Source: Chryseobacterium sp. Leaf404 (GTDB taxonomy: Bacteria; Bacteroidota; Bacteroidia; Flavobacteriales; Weeksellaceae). Taken from it: 64,000 nucleotides of DNA. Below are positions 52,429-61,712 of this stretch, piece after piece. Each line of letters starts with the position of its first letter. The first letter of the stretch is position 1. The notes beneath the pieces were generated by a model. It saw only the letters and a program-made list of their open reading frames with translations. It was not told the origin of the DNA and did not search any database. The stretch lies in NCBI RefSeq assembly GCF_001424145.1, contig NZ_LMQM01000003.1, positions 36,729 through 100,728 of the forward strand, given 5' to 3'. The position numbers and the translations under genes were made by a program.

Positions 52429-53571
52429 TTATGTGAAATAAGTAACTGCTAAGTAAGTAATTCCCGCAACGATCGCTGAAATAGGAATCGTTAAAACCCA
52501 AGCCCAAAGAAGACTAACAGTGATTCCCCATCTTACGGCTGAGATTCTTTTCGTTAAACCTACCCCGATAATTGAACCTGTAATCGTGTGTGTAGTAGAA
52601 ACAGGAATACCGAAATGGTCTGTTAAAAACAATGTAATTGCACCTGCAGTTTCAGCACTTACCCCTTCCAGAGAAGTAACTTTTGTAATTTTTGTTCCCA
52701 TTGTCTTGATGATCTTCCAACCTCCGCTCATTGTTCCCAGTGCGATGGCCACGAAAGACACCAACGGAACCCACAGATAATCTTTCGCAAAATGGTCAAA
52801 ACGGTCTGCTGAGGCAATTTTTAGATATTCAGGATCCACAAGCATCTGAACGTGATAGTAAATAACTGCAGCACCAATGATTCCCATCACTTTCTGTGCA
52901 TCATTCAAACCATGTCCTAAACTGAACAGTGCAGAGGAAACCAGCTGCAGTCTTTTAAAAGATTTATCTGCCTTGTAAGGATTTGAGTTTTTGTAAAGGT
53001 GTACAATTATTAAAGTGATTAGGATAGAAATAATCATACCTACAATTGGCGCCATGAAGATGAAAAGAAAGATAGGTATCACCTTCTCAAATTTTACGAT
53101 GTCCTGCGTAGTAACTTTTACCGCTGCATGTTTTATAGTCTCAAACACTCCGAAATCCGGATGTGCAGCTACAACTTCTCGGTAATCCATCATAAAGGCA
53201 TGCATAAGAGCCGCTCCTAAAAACCCACCGATCAATGTGTGAGAAGATGATGAAGGAATACCGAACCACCAGGTTAGAAGATTCCAGGCAATTGCGGCTA
53301 CCAGACCGGAAAATATAACTTCAAGAGTAATGAAATTTTCGTTGACGGTTTTGGCAATTGTATTACCAATTTTAAAATCTTTTATTATATACGCAGCAAT
53401 AAAGAAAGCTGCAAAGTTCCATAGTGCTGCCCAAAGTACAGCCTGAAACGGAGTTAAAACTTTTGTAGAAACGATAGTTGCAATAGAGTTGGCTGCATCA
53501 TGAAAACCATTGATATAATCAAAGATCAGCGCCAAAGCAATAATCACTATCAGTAAAACAGGAAATTCCAT
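52429..53571 (-). CDS. Inorganic phosphate transporter, PiT family
   Basis: A 380-residue membrane protein of the PiT family with roughly 10 helices. The two duplicated PD001131-type signatures are DYINGFHDAANSIATIVSTKVL at the N-terminus and HFGIPVSTTHTITGSIIG near the C-terminus; GIPSSSSHTLIGGFLGAAL is the first-half counterpart. It symports phosphate with protons or divalent cations. It starts 15 bases after the DUF47 stop: an operon. Confidence 0.93.
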   Translation of the reverse strand: MEFPVLLIVIIALALIFDYINGFHDAANSIATIVSTKVLTPFQAVLWAALWNFAAFFIAAYIIKDFKIGNTIAKTVNENFITLEVIFSGLVAAIAWNLLTWWFGIPSSSSHTLIGGFLGAALMHAFMMDYREVVAAHPDFGVFETIKHAAVKVTTQDIVKFEKVIPIFLFIFMAPIVGMIISILITLIIVHLYKNSNPYKADKSFKRLQLVSSALFSLGHGLNDAQKVMGIIGAAVIYYHVQMLVDPEYLKIASADRFDHFAKDYLWVPLVSFVAIALGTMSGGWKIIKTMGTKITKVTSLEGVSAETAGAITLFLTDHFGIPVSTTHTITGSIIGVGLTKRISAVRWGITVSLLWAWVLTIPISAIVAGITYLAVTYFT

Positions 53572-53586
53572 TTATAGATTTATTGT

Positions 53587-54225
53587 TTAAGCGTATTTAA
53601 TCATGATATTCTCGATCGTATTGGCTACGTCTTCGGCTTTATCTGTCACAATCTCAAGATAGTTAAGTACAGAAGAAACCTTAATCACATTGATGGCATC
53701 ATTGCTTTCGAAAAGCTCAACCATAGAGTTTGAAAGAAGATCATCAGCAATATTTTCTATAGAATTTACTTTGATACAGGCCTCTTTTACCTGTTCCATG
53801 TTTTTGAAACCTTTAAGATTCTTCATGGCATTCTGAATTTCCACGCAGGCTTTCTGAATTAACAGCGAGAAATCTGCATAGGCCTTCATCTCTGGAGATT
53901 TGTAAAGGAAAATATATTTTGCCGAAGCATAGATATAATCTGCAATATCGTCTAAACCTGTTGCCAGAGTGTGAATATCTTCACGGTCAAACGGAGTAAT
54001 AAAGTTTTTCCCAAGCTCTATAAAAATTTCGTGCGTAAGCTCATCATTTTTATGCTCGTAATCGCTCATTTTCTTCAGAAGAGAATCATCATTAAGATCG
54101 AAATCTTTAATTCCTGCGTTGAATTCTTCAGACATGGCCACAAGGTTGTCTGTTACTTTTTCGAAAAGCACGAAGAAAATTTTATCTTTAGGCTGAAAAG
54201 CGTGGAAAATATTACCAATTCCCAT
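53587..54225 (-). CDS. DUF47 (PhoU-like) accessory to the phosphate transporter
   Basis: A 212-residue DUF47 protein of the TIGR00153 type, all-helical with PhoU-like repeats (AMSEEFNAGIKDFDLNDDSL; ATGLDDIADYIYASAKYIF; VLNYLEIVTDKAEDVANTIEN). The EHKNDELTHEIF stretch bears metal-binding acidic residues. Such genes precede pit and modulate its activity. Cytoplasmic. Confidence 0.9.
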   Translation of the reverse strand: MGIGNIFHAFQPKDKIFFVLFEKVTDNLVAMSEEFNAGIKDFDLNDDSLLKKMSDYEHKNDELTHEIFIELGKNFITPFDREDIHTLATGLDDIADYIYASAKYIFLYKSPEMKAYADFSLLIQKACVEIQNAMKNLKGFKNMEQVKEACIKVNSIENIADDLLSNSMVELFESNDAINVIKVSSVLNYLEIVTDKAEDVANTIENIMIKYA

Positions 54226-54407
54226 TGTATGTATATATTATAATTCGAGTGCAAATTTCAGTAAAAAGCTTCTTACCAAAAAGCATCCAGCATTAATTTT
54301 TGTTCATATTGGGATAATATTTTCAACAATGGCATTTAATTGGAAAACGGGAAAATTGATGAACAAAAAAAACTTTAAAACGCAGATTTACTGATATTTA
54401 AACAAAA

Positions 54408-54434
54408 AAAAGCCGACAAAACTGCCGGCTAAAT
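54408..54434 (-). terminator. Short hairpin after the DEAD-box helicase
   Basis: AGCCGACA / TGCCGGCT-type stem with A-rich flank (T-run on the minus strand); imperfect. Confidence 0.5.
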
Positions 54435-54453
54435 TTATATGGTAAGAATAAGA

Positions 54454-56184
54454 TTAGTTCGCTTCTTCAGCTCTCATCTCTTTCCCTTTGAATTTCATAG
54501 ACTGAATATTTCCTAAAAGCTCGTTTTTGAAAGATTTTTCAATCTCAAAGAAAGAGAATTTCTCAAGGATTTCGATATTCCCGATTTCCGCTCTCTTGCT
54601 TCCTTTGCTTGAAGTAGCTTTGTTGATGATTTCTAAAACGTCCAGTTTTTTCAGTTGGTCTTTTTTACCAAGATTGAAGAAAAATCTGGTCATATTTTCG
54701 TCTCTCTGTCTTGGTTTTCCGCCACGGTCGCTTCTGCCTCTCTCGCCTCTTCCGTCACGGTCACCTCTTGGGCCTCTGTCACGGTCACGTTCTCTGCCTC
54801 TTCCATCTCTGTCACGGTCTCTTCTATCACCTCTTCCGCCTCTGTCGTCGTCTCTGTTGTTAAATTTCTGCTCGTGAAGATCGTCTCTGTCTTTGTAGTA
54901 AGCAGCAAGATCTTTCAACTGAAACTGAAGAAGTTTGTGCACCAGTTCTTCTTTTGTAAATTCCGAAAGATCCGGGATTAAAGAATCATCAAACTCAAAG
55001 AAATCTTCGTTTACTTCCAAAAGATTTTCAAAAACTCCTCCTACCTGTGCTTTGATAATATCTTTACCTGTAGGAATTCTTGCTTCGTGAATCTCGATTT
55101 TAGTAACCGCTTTAATCTGCTTTAATTTTCTGCTTTCTTCAGGTTTAATCAAAGAAATAGAAATTCCGTCTTTCCCGGCTCTACCCGTTCTACCACTTCT
55201 GTGAACAAATACTTCAGGATCATCCGGTAAAGAGAAATGCACTACGTGAGTTAATGAATCCACATCCAAACCTCTCGCAGCCACGTCAGTAGCAACCAGA
55301 ATATCGATATTTTTAAGTCTGAATTTTTTCATTACAGTATCTCTCTGCGCCTGAGAAAGATCCCCATGAAGAGCATCAGCTGCATAACCGTTCTGCATCA
55401 GAAAATCGGCAACTTCCTGAGTTTCCATTCTTGTTCTGCAGAATATAATTGAATATTGATTAGGGTTTGAATCGATCAGTCTCTTCAAAGCCTCTTTTTT
55501 CTGACGGTAACCAGCCACGTAATATTCATGTTTGATGTTCTTTTTAACTTCGTTAATAGAACCTACAGAAATACGGTGAGGATTCGTAAGATAATTTTTA
55601 GAAATTCTTTCAACTTCTTTGCTCATCGTTGCCGAGAATAAGAAAGTCTGTTTCGTTTCCGGAGTTTCGCTCATAATGGTTTCCAGTTCGTCTTTGAAAC
55701 CCATAGAAAGCATTTCATCTGCCTCGTCTAAAACCAACCAGTGAATTGCTGAAAAGTCTAACGCTTTTCTTTTGATTAAATCAATCACCCTTCCCGGAGT
55801 TCCCACAATAATCTGCGGTTTATCCTTTAAAGAACGCATTTGATCCATAATACTGCTTCCACCGTAAACTGCTGTAGATTTAATGTTTGGCATGTACTTC
55901 GTGTAATTTTGGATGTCTTTAGCAATCTGAAGACATAATTCCCGCGTCGGACAAAGCACCAAAAATTGGATTTTGCGACTCGTATCGTCAATCATATCCA
56001 AAATCGGAAGCGAAAACGCTGCTGTTTTGCCTGTCCCTGTCTGCGCAAGTGCGATCAAATCGCGAATATCTGAAAGAATAAAAGGGATAGTCTGTTTTTG
56101 GATTTCTGTCGGGCTTTCATAACCCAGTTCGCCAACGGCCTTAAGAATATCAGGACTTAAATTGGACTCCGTAAATAAATTCAT
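54454..56184 (-). CDS. deaD: DEAD-box RNA helicase, DeaD/CsdA type, with RD/RG-rich tail
   Basis: A 576-residue helicase: [44 protein letters not shown] and [11 protein letters not shown] linker at about residues 437-505 is an Arg/Asp/Gly low-complexity region (RDRDGRGRERDRDRG), and the C-terminal end from MTRFFFNLGKKDQL is a DbpA-type RRM. DeaD helicases remodel rRNA in ribosome assembly and act in cold adaptation. The -7 box TATCTTTG is at 56205-56212 (minus) with a short leader. Confidence 0.92.
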   Translation of the reverse strand: MNLFTESNLSPDILKAVGELGYESPTEIQKQTIPFILSDIRDLIALAQTGTGKTAAFSLPILDMIDDTSRKIQFLVLCPTRELCLQIAKDIQNYTKYMPNIKSTAVYGGSSIMDQMRSLKDKPQIIVGTPGRVIDLIKRKALDFSAIHWLVLDEADEMLSMGFKDELETIMSETPETKQTFLFSATMSKEVERISKNYLTNPHRISVGSINEVKKNIKHEYYVAGYRQKKEALKRLIDSNPNQYSIIFCRTRMETQEVADFLMQNGYAADALHGDLSQAQRDTVMKKFRLKNIDILVATDVAARGLDVDSLTHVVHFSLPDDPEVFVHRSGRTGRAGKDGISISLIKPEESRKLKQIKAVTKIEIHEARIPTGKDIIKAQVGGVFENLLEVNEDFFEFDDSLIPDLSEFTKEELVHKLLQFQLKDLAAYYKDRDDLHEQKFNNRDDDRGGRGDRRDRDRDGRGRERDRDRGPRGDRDGRGERGRSDRGGKPRQRDENMTRFFFNLGKKDQLKKLDVLEIINKATSSKGSKRAEIGNIEILEKFSFFEIEKSFKNELLGNIQSMKFKGKEMRAEEAN

Positions 56185-56204
56185 TAAATAATATAAAATT
56201 TTTG

Positions 56205-56212
56205 CAAAGATA
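56205..56212 (-). promoter_or_regulatory. -7 box (TATCTTTG) of the deaD-like gene
   Basis: The minus strand reads TATCTTTG, an exact TAnnTTTG match, 21 bases before the start. The 270-bp gap up to 56455 otherwise holds no gene. Confidence 0.55.
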
Positions 56213-56455
56213 CAATTATAATTCGGATAATCTTACATGGTATATTACAGATTTAATAATTTAACATCTTAAAAACCATTCATATTTTAAAATAATTAAA
56301 AAAATCATCTTTTTTATTCATAATTTTAAAAAATATCTTGCCCCTCAACTATTTAAGAAATTATAGATTTTAACATCATTATTTTATTAATTCTTTAAAA
56401 AATTACCGGGGTATGGATTGAAAATTGCTAAATTTGATTTAAAATCATCCTCCTT

Positions 56456-57124
56456 ATGTCTGTATCAATCTCTGAAAACACTTTGACTTTTCTCAAAAAT
56501 CTTGTCCAAAACAATAACCGTGAGTGGTTTACAGAAAATAAGCGATACTACACCGAATCTCAGGAAAACCTGATTGCGTTTATGGAAACTCTAATTTCTG
56601 AAATGGGAACTTTTGATGAAGACATTCTGAAAAATGATGCTAAAAAAACACTTTTCAGAATTTACCGTGACGTAAGATTTTCGAAAGATAAATCTCCATA
56701 CAAAACCAATATGGGAGCGTCTTTAGGAATGGGAAAAGGAAGCTGGAAAGCCGGCTACTACCTTCATGTGGAGCCGGGAAAATCTTTTCTCGCTTCAGGA
56801 ATTTACATGCCGGATTCTGCAGCTTTAAAAGCGATCCGCAAAGAAATCTCTTTATATTCTGAAGATTTCCTGAAGATTATTCATCAGAAGGATTTTAAAA
56901 AACTTTTTAAAGAACTGGATCAGGACGATAAACTAAAGAAGATTCCTCAAGGATTTGAAAAAGAAGATCCAATGGCAGAATATTTAAAACTGAAAAATTT
57001 TATTGTAGTTTATCCTTTGACGGATGATCAACTCACGCACAAAGATGCAGCAAAAAAATTCTCTGAAGTATTCAAAACCGCTAAGCCGCTGAATGATTTT
57101 CTGAACAGGGCGATTGAGGAATAG
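56456..57124 (+). CDS. DUF2461 domain protein
   Basis: A 222-residue DUF2461 protein: FLKNLVQNNNREWFTENKRYY, RIYRDVRFSKDKSPYKTNMGAS, GYYLHVEPGKSFLASGIYMP. The family is widespread with unknown function; the conserved Arg/Asp stretch RDVRFSKDK suggests an enzyme. It stands alone on the plus strand. Confidence 0.9.
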   Translation: MSVSISENTLTFLKNLVQNNNREWFTENKRYYTESQENLIAFMETLISEMGTFDEDILKNDAKKTLFRIYRDVRFSKDKSPYKTNMGASLGMGKGSWKAGYYLHVEPGKSFLASGIYMPDSAALKAIRKEISLYSEDFLKIIHQKDFKKLFKELDQDDKLKKIPQGFEKEDPMAEYLKLKNFIVVYPLTDDQLTHKDAAKKFSEVFKTAKPLNDFLNRAIEE

Positions 57125-57189
57125 ACTATTGTAAAGACAGCAATCTTACGGACTGTGCCGAGGTTTTAAAAATTTTAGGCTACACGGAT

Positions 57190-57209
57190 ACCGCTCCTAA
57201 CGGAGCTGC
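57190..57209. repeat. Short GC-rich hairpin in the 57125-57369 spacer
   Basis: GCTCC TAAC GGAGC (57193-57206) with flanking CCG/CTG, an island of higher GC in AT-rich DNA. REP-like in appearance; no second copy in the window. Confidence 0.5.
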
Positions 57210-57369
57210 CTGTATGTTTTCAAAGTTCTAAAAATCATCAGTATTTTTCTCACAAATCTAAAAACCAACATACCCAAACCACGTCTGCCTGAATTTATTT
57301 TCTCAAAAAAATATATTAAGAATTTTTTGGCAAAATCATTACCTTTGCCAATAGCAAAATAATCGCAGG

Positions 57370-58164
57370 ATGTCTTTATATCAAAGAATTGCAGAACAGC
57401 TGCAGTACATCAGTCCGGAGTTTTATAAGAGAAGATATTTTAAAAAACTTGTTGGTCTTACTCAAAACAATTTTTCAGCAAGAAATATTGAACCGGAACT
57501 CGTTTGGATAAAGAACATTTTGTCTACTGATGCAGTAATCTTTGACATCGGCGCCAACGTGGGAACTTTTCTTTATCATTTTGAAAATAAACTAAAGCCA
57601 CAAAATATTTATGCTTTTGAACCTAACGGGAATCTTTTTACAAGATTAAAGAGATTGTTTCCAAAGGTCAATTTATCAGCCGTGGCTTTATCTGATGAAA
57701 ATACCACTGCTCAGTTTAAAGTACCTGTAATCAATGGGAAATTAGTCACATCAAGAGGAACTTTAAATACCAATTATAAAGAAAAAGACGAAGAAAATTC
57801 TTATACAGAAACCGTAGAAGTTGTAAAACTGGATAACTGGGTAAAATCTAAAAACATCAGCAGAATTGATTTCATAAAAATCGATGTGGAGGGAAATGAG
57901 ATGAAAACCCTTTTCGGTGGAAAAGAAACAATACAAAAATTCAAACCAACGTTGATGGTGGAAATGGAGCAGAGACACCACGAAACTCCTATTTGGAATG
58001 AGATTTCCGAAGTGGAAAATTGGGGCTTTAATTCGCATTATTTAAACCGAAAAACATTCACTCTGGAAAAACTGACTGAAGAAATCCTGCTCAAAAATAT
58101 CAGCGACGAAAAAAACAAAACCGAATACATCAACAACATTATTTTCCTTCCTAAAAACGTTTAA
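57370..58164 (+). CDS. FkbM-family methyltransferase
   Basis: A 264-residue FkbM methyltransferase: IFDIGANVGTFLYHFENKL is the SAM motif, IYAFEPNGNLFTRLKRLF follows and FIKIDVEGNEMKTLFGG is the family signature. FkbM enzymes O-methylate sugars or natural products. A TACCTTTG promoter box is at 57340-57347. The flippase gene starts 10 bases later, so the product is probably a surface glycan modifier. Target sugar unknown. Confidence 0.9.
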   Translation: MSLYQRIAEQLQYISPEFYKRRYFKKLVGLTQNNFSARNIEPELVWIKNILSTDAVIFDIGANVGTFLYHFENKLKPQNIYAFEPNGNLFTRLKRLFPKVNLSAVALSDENTTAQFKVPVINGKLVTSRGTLNTNYKEKDEENSYTETVEVVKLDNWVKSKNISRIDFIKIDVEGNEMKTLFGGKETIQKFKPTLMVEMEQRHHETPIWNEISEVENWGFNSHYLNRKTFTLEKLTEEILLKNISDEKNKTEYINNIIFLPKNV

Positions 58165-58173
58165 AAACTGAGT

Positions 58174-59649
58174 ATGAGTGTAGTTGCAAGGCAGGGTTTT
58201 AAATATTCGGTGATAGGATATGTGGCGACCTTAATCGGGATGTTTTCGATTTTTATTTTCACCAACAATCTTATTTTTTACGGAAAATTGCGATACATTA
58301 TGTCTGCGGCAGAAATGCTGGTTCCGTTCGTAGTGTTAGGAATTTCGTATTCCAATGTAAAATTCTTTGGCAAAGCTCAGGAAGACGGCAAAAATCAAAA
58401 TCTACTCTCGCTTTCTCTGGCTTTGATCTGCATTAATTTTCTTATTTTTCTAATCGTATTTTTTCTCATCCCGAATTTTTATCCTCATTTTACTGAACTG
58501 AAAATCTGGGAAAGTAAAAAATATATCCTTCCGCTTGTTCTGACACTTTCGCTTTGTGCCGTTTTCAACAGATACATCTCCAATTACAAAAGGATTGTCG
58601 TTTCCAATATTTTTGACAATCTATTGCCCAAACTGGCGAATCTGGGCTCGTTCTGTCTTTTTTTTTATTTTCAGTTTTCGGAACAGATTGCGTTGGCTTT
58701 TTTCTTCGGAATGTTTGCCTTGATGCTTTCCGGATACATTTATTACACCAACAAACTTGAAAAAGTACAACTCGATTTCAGTAGAGATTACTTTAAAAAA
58801 GATAATTTTTACAAGGAATTTGCCGCCTACAGTTTTTTCGGATTTCTGGGAACTTTCGGAAACCACATGGCGATCAACAATTATATGATTGGCGAGTTTA
58901 TCGGAGACGAAGAAATCGCTGTTTATAGTATTTTACTGGCTCTGATTTCTTTAATTTCTATTCCGCAACTGGGTTTATTTAATATTTCTGCACCGATTAT
59001 CAGAAAAAATCTTGCTGATGGAGACATGGAAGAACTCGACAGATTTCACAAGAAAACCTCACTTACAATTTACTTTTTGGGAGCCGTTTTGTTTGGCTGC
59101 ATCATGGTAGGATTTCCTTATCTGACGCATTTTATGCCCAAAAAAGGAGATTTACTGAGAATGTACGAGCCGGTCATCTGGATTTGGGGTTCTGCGGTTT
59201 TACTTGATCTGGCAACGGGTTTCAATGGAAATATTATTTCGCTTTCCAAATATTATAAATTTAACATTATTGTAATGCTGTTGCTGGCGGGATTAACGAT
59301 AGGGCTAAACTGGTATTTTATCAACCATACAGACCTTTCACTCATAGGAATTGCACTCTCTACGGCAATTTCTGTTACTCTTTACAATATGATTAAAGTG
59401 ATTTTCAATTACTTTGTATTTAAAGTATTGCCTTTCTCGATAGAAATGATTTTTGTTTCGATTATCTGCACTTTGGCCATTACGGTGGCTATTGTTTTGC
59501 CTGTTTTTGAGAATAATTTTGTGAATTTGGTATACAAACCTGCGGTAGTTTTACTGTTGATTTTCATCGGAAACTATTTTACCAAAATTTTCCCTTTAGA
59601 GCAGTATATCAATATGAAATTCATTAAAAGTATTCTGAAATTCAAATAA
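58174..59649 (+). CDS. Polysaccharide flippase (Wzx/MATE-like)
   Basis: A 491-residue membrane protein with about 12-14 helices and the layout of the oligosaccharide flippase family (SVVARQGFKYSVIGYVATLIG at the start; EFAAYSFFGFLGTFGNHMA; YNMIKVIFNYFVFKVLPF). It would flip lipid-linked sugar units across the inner membrane. It is co-transcribed with FkbM (10-bp gap). It overlaps the convergent glycosyltransferase end by 8 bases. Confidence 0.88.
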   Translation: MSVVARQGFKYSVIGYVATLIGMFSIFIFTNNLIFYGKLRYIMSAAEMLVPFVVLGISYSNVKFFGKAQEDGKNQNLLSLSLALICINFLIFLIVFFLIPNFYPHFTELKIWESKKYILPLVLTLSLCAVFNRYISNYKRIVVSNIFDNLLPKLANLGSFCLFFYFQFSEQIALAFFFGMFALMLSGYIYYTNKLEKVQLDFSRDYFKKDNFYKEFAAYSFFGFLGTFGNHMAINNYMIGEFIGDEEIAVYSILLALISLISIPQLGLFNISAPIIRKNLADGDMEELDRFHKKTSLTIYFLGAVLFGCIMVGFPYLTHFMPKKGDLLRMYEPVIWIWGSAVLLDLATGFNGNIISLSKYYKFNIIVMLLLAGLTIGLNWYFINHTDLSLIGIALSTAISVTLYNMIKVIFNYFVFKVLPFSIEMIFVSIICTLAITVAIVLPVFENNFVNLVYKPAVVLLLIFIGNYFTKIFPLEQYINMKFIKSILKFK

Positions 59650-60667
59650 GATTTTTGAGCGTATTTTCTAAATTTCCCAAGACAATCTGCTTGCTGAATT
59701 CTTTTTGAAAATTATAATTAATCTTTTTCAAATCATAGAACTGCTGAAATACATCAACTTTTTCTCCAACAATAAAATCGTGGTTTGACAGATAATTTTC
59801 AGGAAAAACAGCCATTTTTCCAAACTTGATGGCATCACCGATGTTTCCGGTCATTTTGCTTTTTCCATAAATTTCTTTCTGGCTGAAAAACTCTGTCTCC
59901 TGCTGAATCGGGCACCACAAAACATCTGCTTTTTTCATCCATATTTCAAATTCTTCCTGCGAAACTCTCTCGGTAAAATATTTTAAATCAATTTTCTCTG
60001 AAACTTTTTTAATATTCTCAAGCTCTTCTCCTTTTGCCTTCCCCAGAAAAACAAACTCAATATTTTCCGCTGATTCTGATTTTTGAATGGTATTTAAAAC
60101 ATGTTTGTAATCGCGCCTTTTTTGAGAAACTCCGCCTGGAAGAACAACTGTCAATTTTTCATTTTCGTTCTGAACAAATTCTTTGGTATAAAAAAGCGAT
60201 AAAAAATGATATTCTGATGAGGAAAAGCTTTTATCCAAAACAAGTTGAGACGCGCTCTGATAAACTTTGGAAGAATTTGTCAATCCCTCTTTCCATAAAA
60301 GTTTTAAACGGTAAAAAAGATCATCCTTGAAAATATTTTTAAATAAATTAAATTTTGAAGCTTTGGAAAAATTGAGATTATGAACGATTACAGCGGTCTT
60401 ATATTTTTGGATAATTCTTGAAAATGTGCTGAAATAACGGTGTACCGTTCCAATAATTATCAAATCATATTTTTTGGATTTCAGCTGATCTAAAATCATC
60501 GAATTATCTGATAACCAGATATTTTTATCATATCGTGGAATCTGATTTTTAATTTTTTCCGAAAAATAATAATCAACAGAAAATTCTTTGGAATCTTTCA
60601 TTAAATCCAAAAAATCCGCAGCGATTTCTGCGTGGGTGTCGATTTCTATATAAGCGATCTTTTTCAA
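59642..60667 (-). CDS. Glycosyltransferase-like protein (GT-B style)
   Basis: A 341-residue protein. It has two Rossmann-like halves typical of GT-B transferases: KYDLIIIGTVHRYFSTF in the N-terminal half; KLTVVLPGGVSQKRRDYKHVL, VEFVFLGKAKGEE-type strand (IEFVFLGKAKGEELENI) and the acceptor/donor block CPIQQETEFFSQKEIYGKSKMTGN in the C-terminal half. No family could be named firmly. It lies in the polysaccharide cluster, convergent with the flippase gene. Confidence 0.75.
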   Translation of the reverse strand: MKKIAYIEIDTHAEIAADFLDLMKDSKEFSVDYYFSEKIKNQIPRYDKNIWLSDNSMILDQLKSKKYDLIIIGTVHRYFSTFSRIIQKYKTAVIVHNLNFSKASKFNLFKNIFKDDLFYRLKLLWKEGLTNSSKVYQSASQLVLDKSFSSSEYHFLSLFYTKEFVQNENEKLTVVLPGGVSQKRRDYKHVLNTIQKSESAENIEFVFLGKAKGEELENIKKVSEKIDLKYFTERVSQEEFEIWMKKADVLWCPIQQETEFFSQKEIYGKSKMTGNIGDAIKFGKMAVFPENYLSNHDFIVGEKVDVFQQFYDLKKINYNFQKEFSKQIVLGNLENTLKNLI

Positions 60668-60674
60668 ACTGATG

Positions 60675-60744
60675 ACTTGTAAGTTTTGGCTAAAGCCAAT
60701 GGAAAATTTTTATTTATAAACGGGCTAAGCACGTTCCTATTGAT
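60675..60744. repeat. REP-like element with GGCTAAAGCC palindrome
   Basis: TTGGCTAAAGCCAATGG contains the perfect palindrome TTGGCTAAAGCCAA, followed by AACGGGCTAAGCACGTT, an imperfect second palindrome. Two related hairpins within 60 bases, between two minus-strand glycosyltransferase genes. Confidence 0.6.
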
Positions 60745-61599
60745 TTACATTTTAAACCATTTATTTTTAAACATATTCCACCTTTGCTGATTGATGACCT
60801 TCTGTTCATCATTAGAAATTTTCAATTGCAGATTTTGAGATTTACATTTTTCATACGAACTGATAATTTGAAACAAAAACGCAGGAGATTTTATTTTCAT
60901 CGCTTCTTTTGCTGCTGCGACGTAGGTAAGAAAACGGTTTAAACCTAAAAAATAGAAATATCTTCCGTAGTAATCTGCCGGTTTGATGGTATAATCTGAG
61001 CCTTTAACCTTAATTAATTTTACATGCAGCTCAGGAATTACAACTTCTTTCCAGCCTAAATTCTGTAACAAAATTGCATCAATATTATCCCATCCTAAAG
61101 TTTCACGCAAACCGCCGATTTCAATAAAACATTCCTTCCGGTAAGCTTTCATCGGACCGCGGACATGATGCTTGTTTGAATTCCCTTCATCCACCCATTC
61201 GCCGTTTTTTTCTATATACAAGAGTCCACCAACGAGGCCGTAATCTGAATTTCCAGTAAAAGCATCAGCAACTGCCTGAAGGTAATTTTCACTTAAAATA
61301 ATATCAGAATCAAACTTACAGATGATTTCAAAATCATGTACATTCTCTATTTCTAAACCTTTTTTAAAAGCTGCAACCACTTTTGAACCAGGCTGATGTG
61401 CTGATTTCTGTAGATTGATAGTTTCAAATCTTGAGTCATTTTCCACATATCTCTGAACTACTTCAGCAGTTCCATCCGTCGAGCCGTCATTTACAACAAC
61501 CACTTTAAAATCCCTGCAACTTTGCTGTTGTAAAGAATCGAGAGTGAACGGCAAATTGTTTTCCTCGTTGTGTGCAGGAATAATGATCAGAAATTTCAA
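60745..61599 (-). CDS. Glycosyltransferase family 2
   Basis: A 284-residue GT2: IIPAHNEENNLPFTLDSL and VVVVNDGSTDGTAEVVQ at the N-terminus, CKFDSDIILSENYLQAV carrying the DxD-type metal motif (DSD), GGLRETLGWDNIDAIL as acceptor/base region. No C-terminal membrane helix pair, so a soluble or peripheral enzyme. It transfers an activated sugar, probably in the surface glycan pathway with its neighbours. Confidence 0.88.
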   Translation of the reverse strand: MKFLIIIPAHNEENNLPFTLDSLQQQSCRDFKVVVVNDGSTDGTAEVVQRYVENDSRFETINLQKSAHQPGSKVVAAFKKGLEIENVHDFEIICKFDSDIILSENYLQAVADAFTGNSDYGLVGGLLYIEKNGEWVDEGNSNKHHVRGPMKAYRKECFIEIGGLRETLGWDNIDAILLQNLGWKEVVIPELHVKLIKVKGSDYTIKPADYYGRYFYFLGLNRFLTYVAAAKEAMKIKSPAFLFQIISSYEKCKSQNLQLKISNDEQKVINQQRWNMFKNKWFKM

Positions 61600-61712
61600 A
61601 GCGAAAAATTAGTTTTCAAATTTAGTTTAAATCCATCAAAAAGCCTTCTTCTCATTTTTAAAAAAAGTGAAAAGAGGGCTGAATGATTTATCAGTTTTAT
61701 TTAAATTAAGTA

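Noticed and set aside
54527..54981. Ser/Pro- and Val/Thr-rich frames opposite the deaD-like gene
   Set aside because: They are shadows of the Arg/Asp/Gly repeat codons in the helicase linker.
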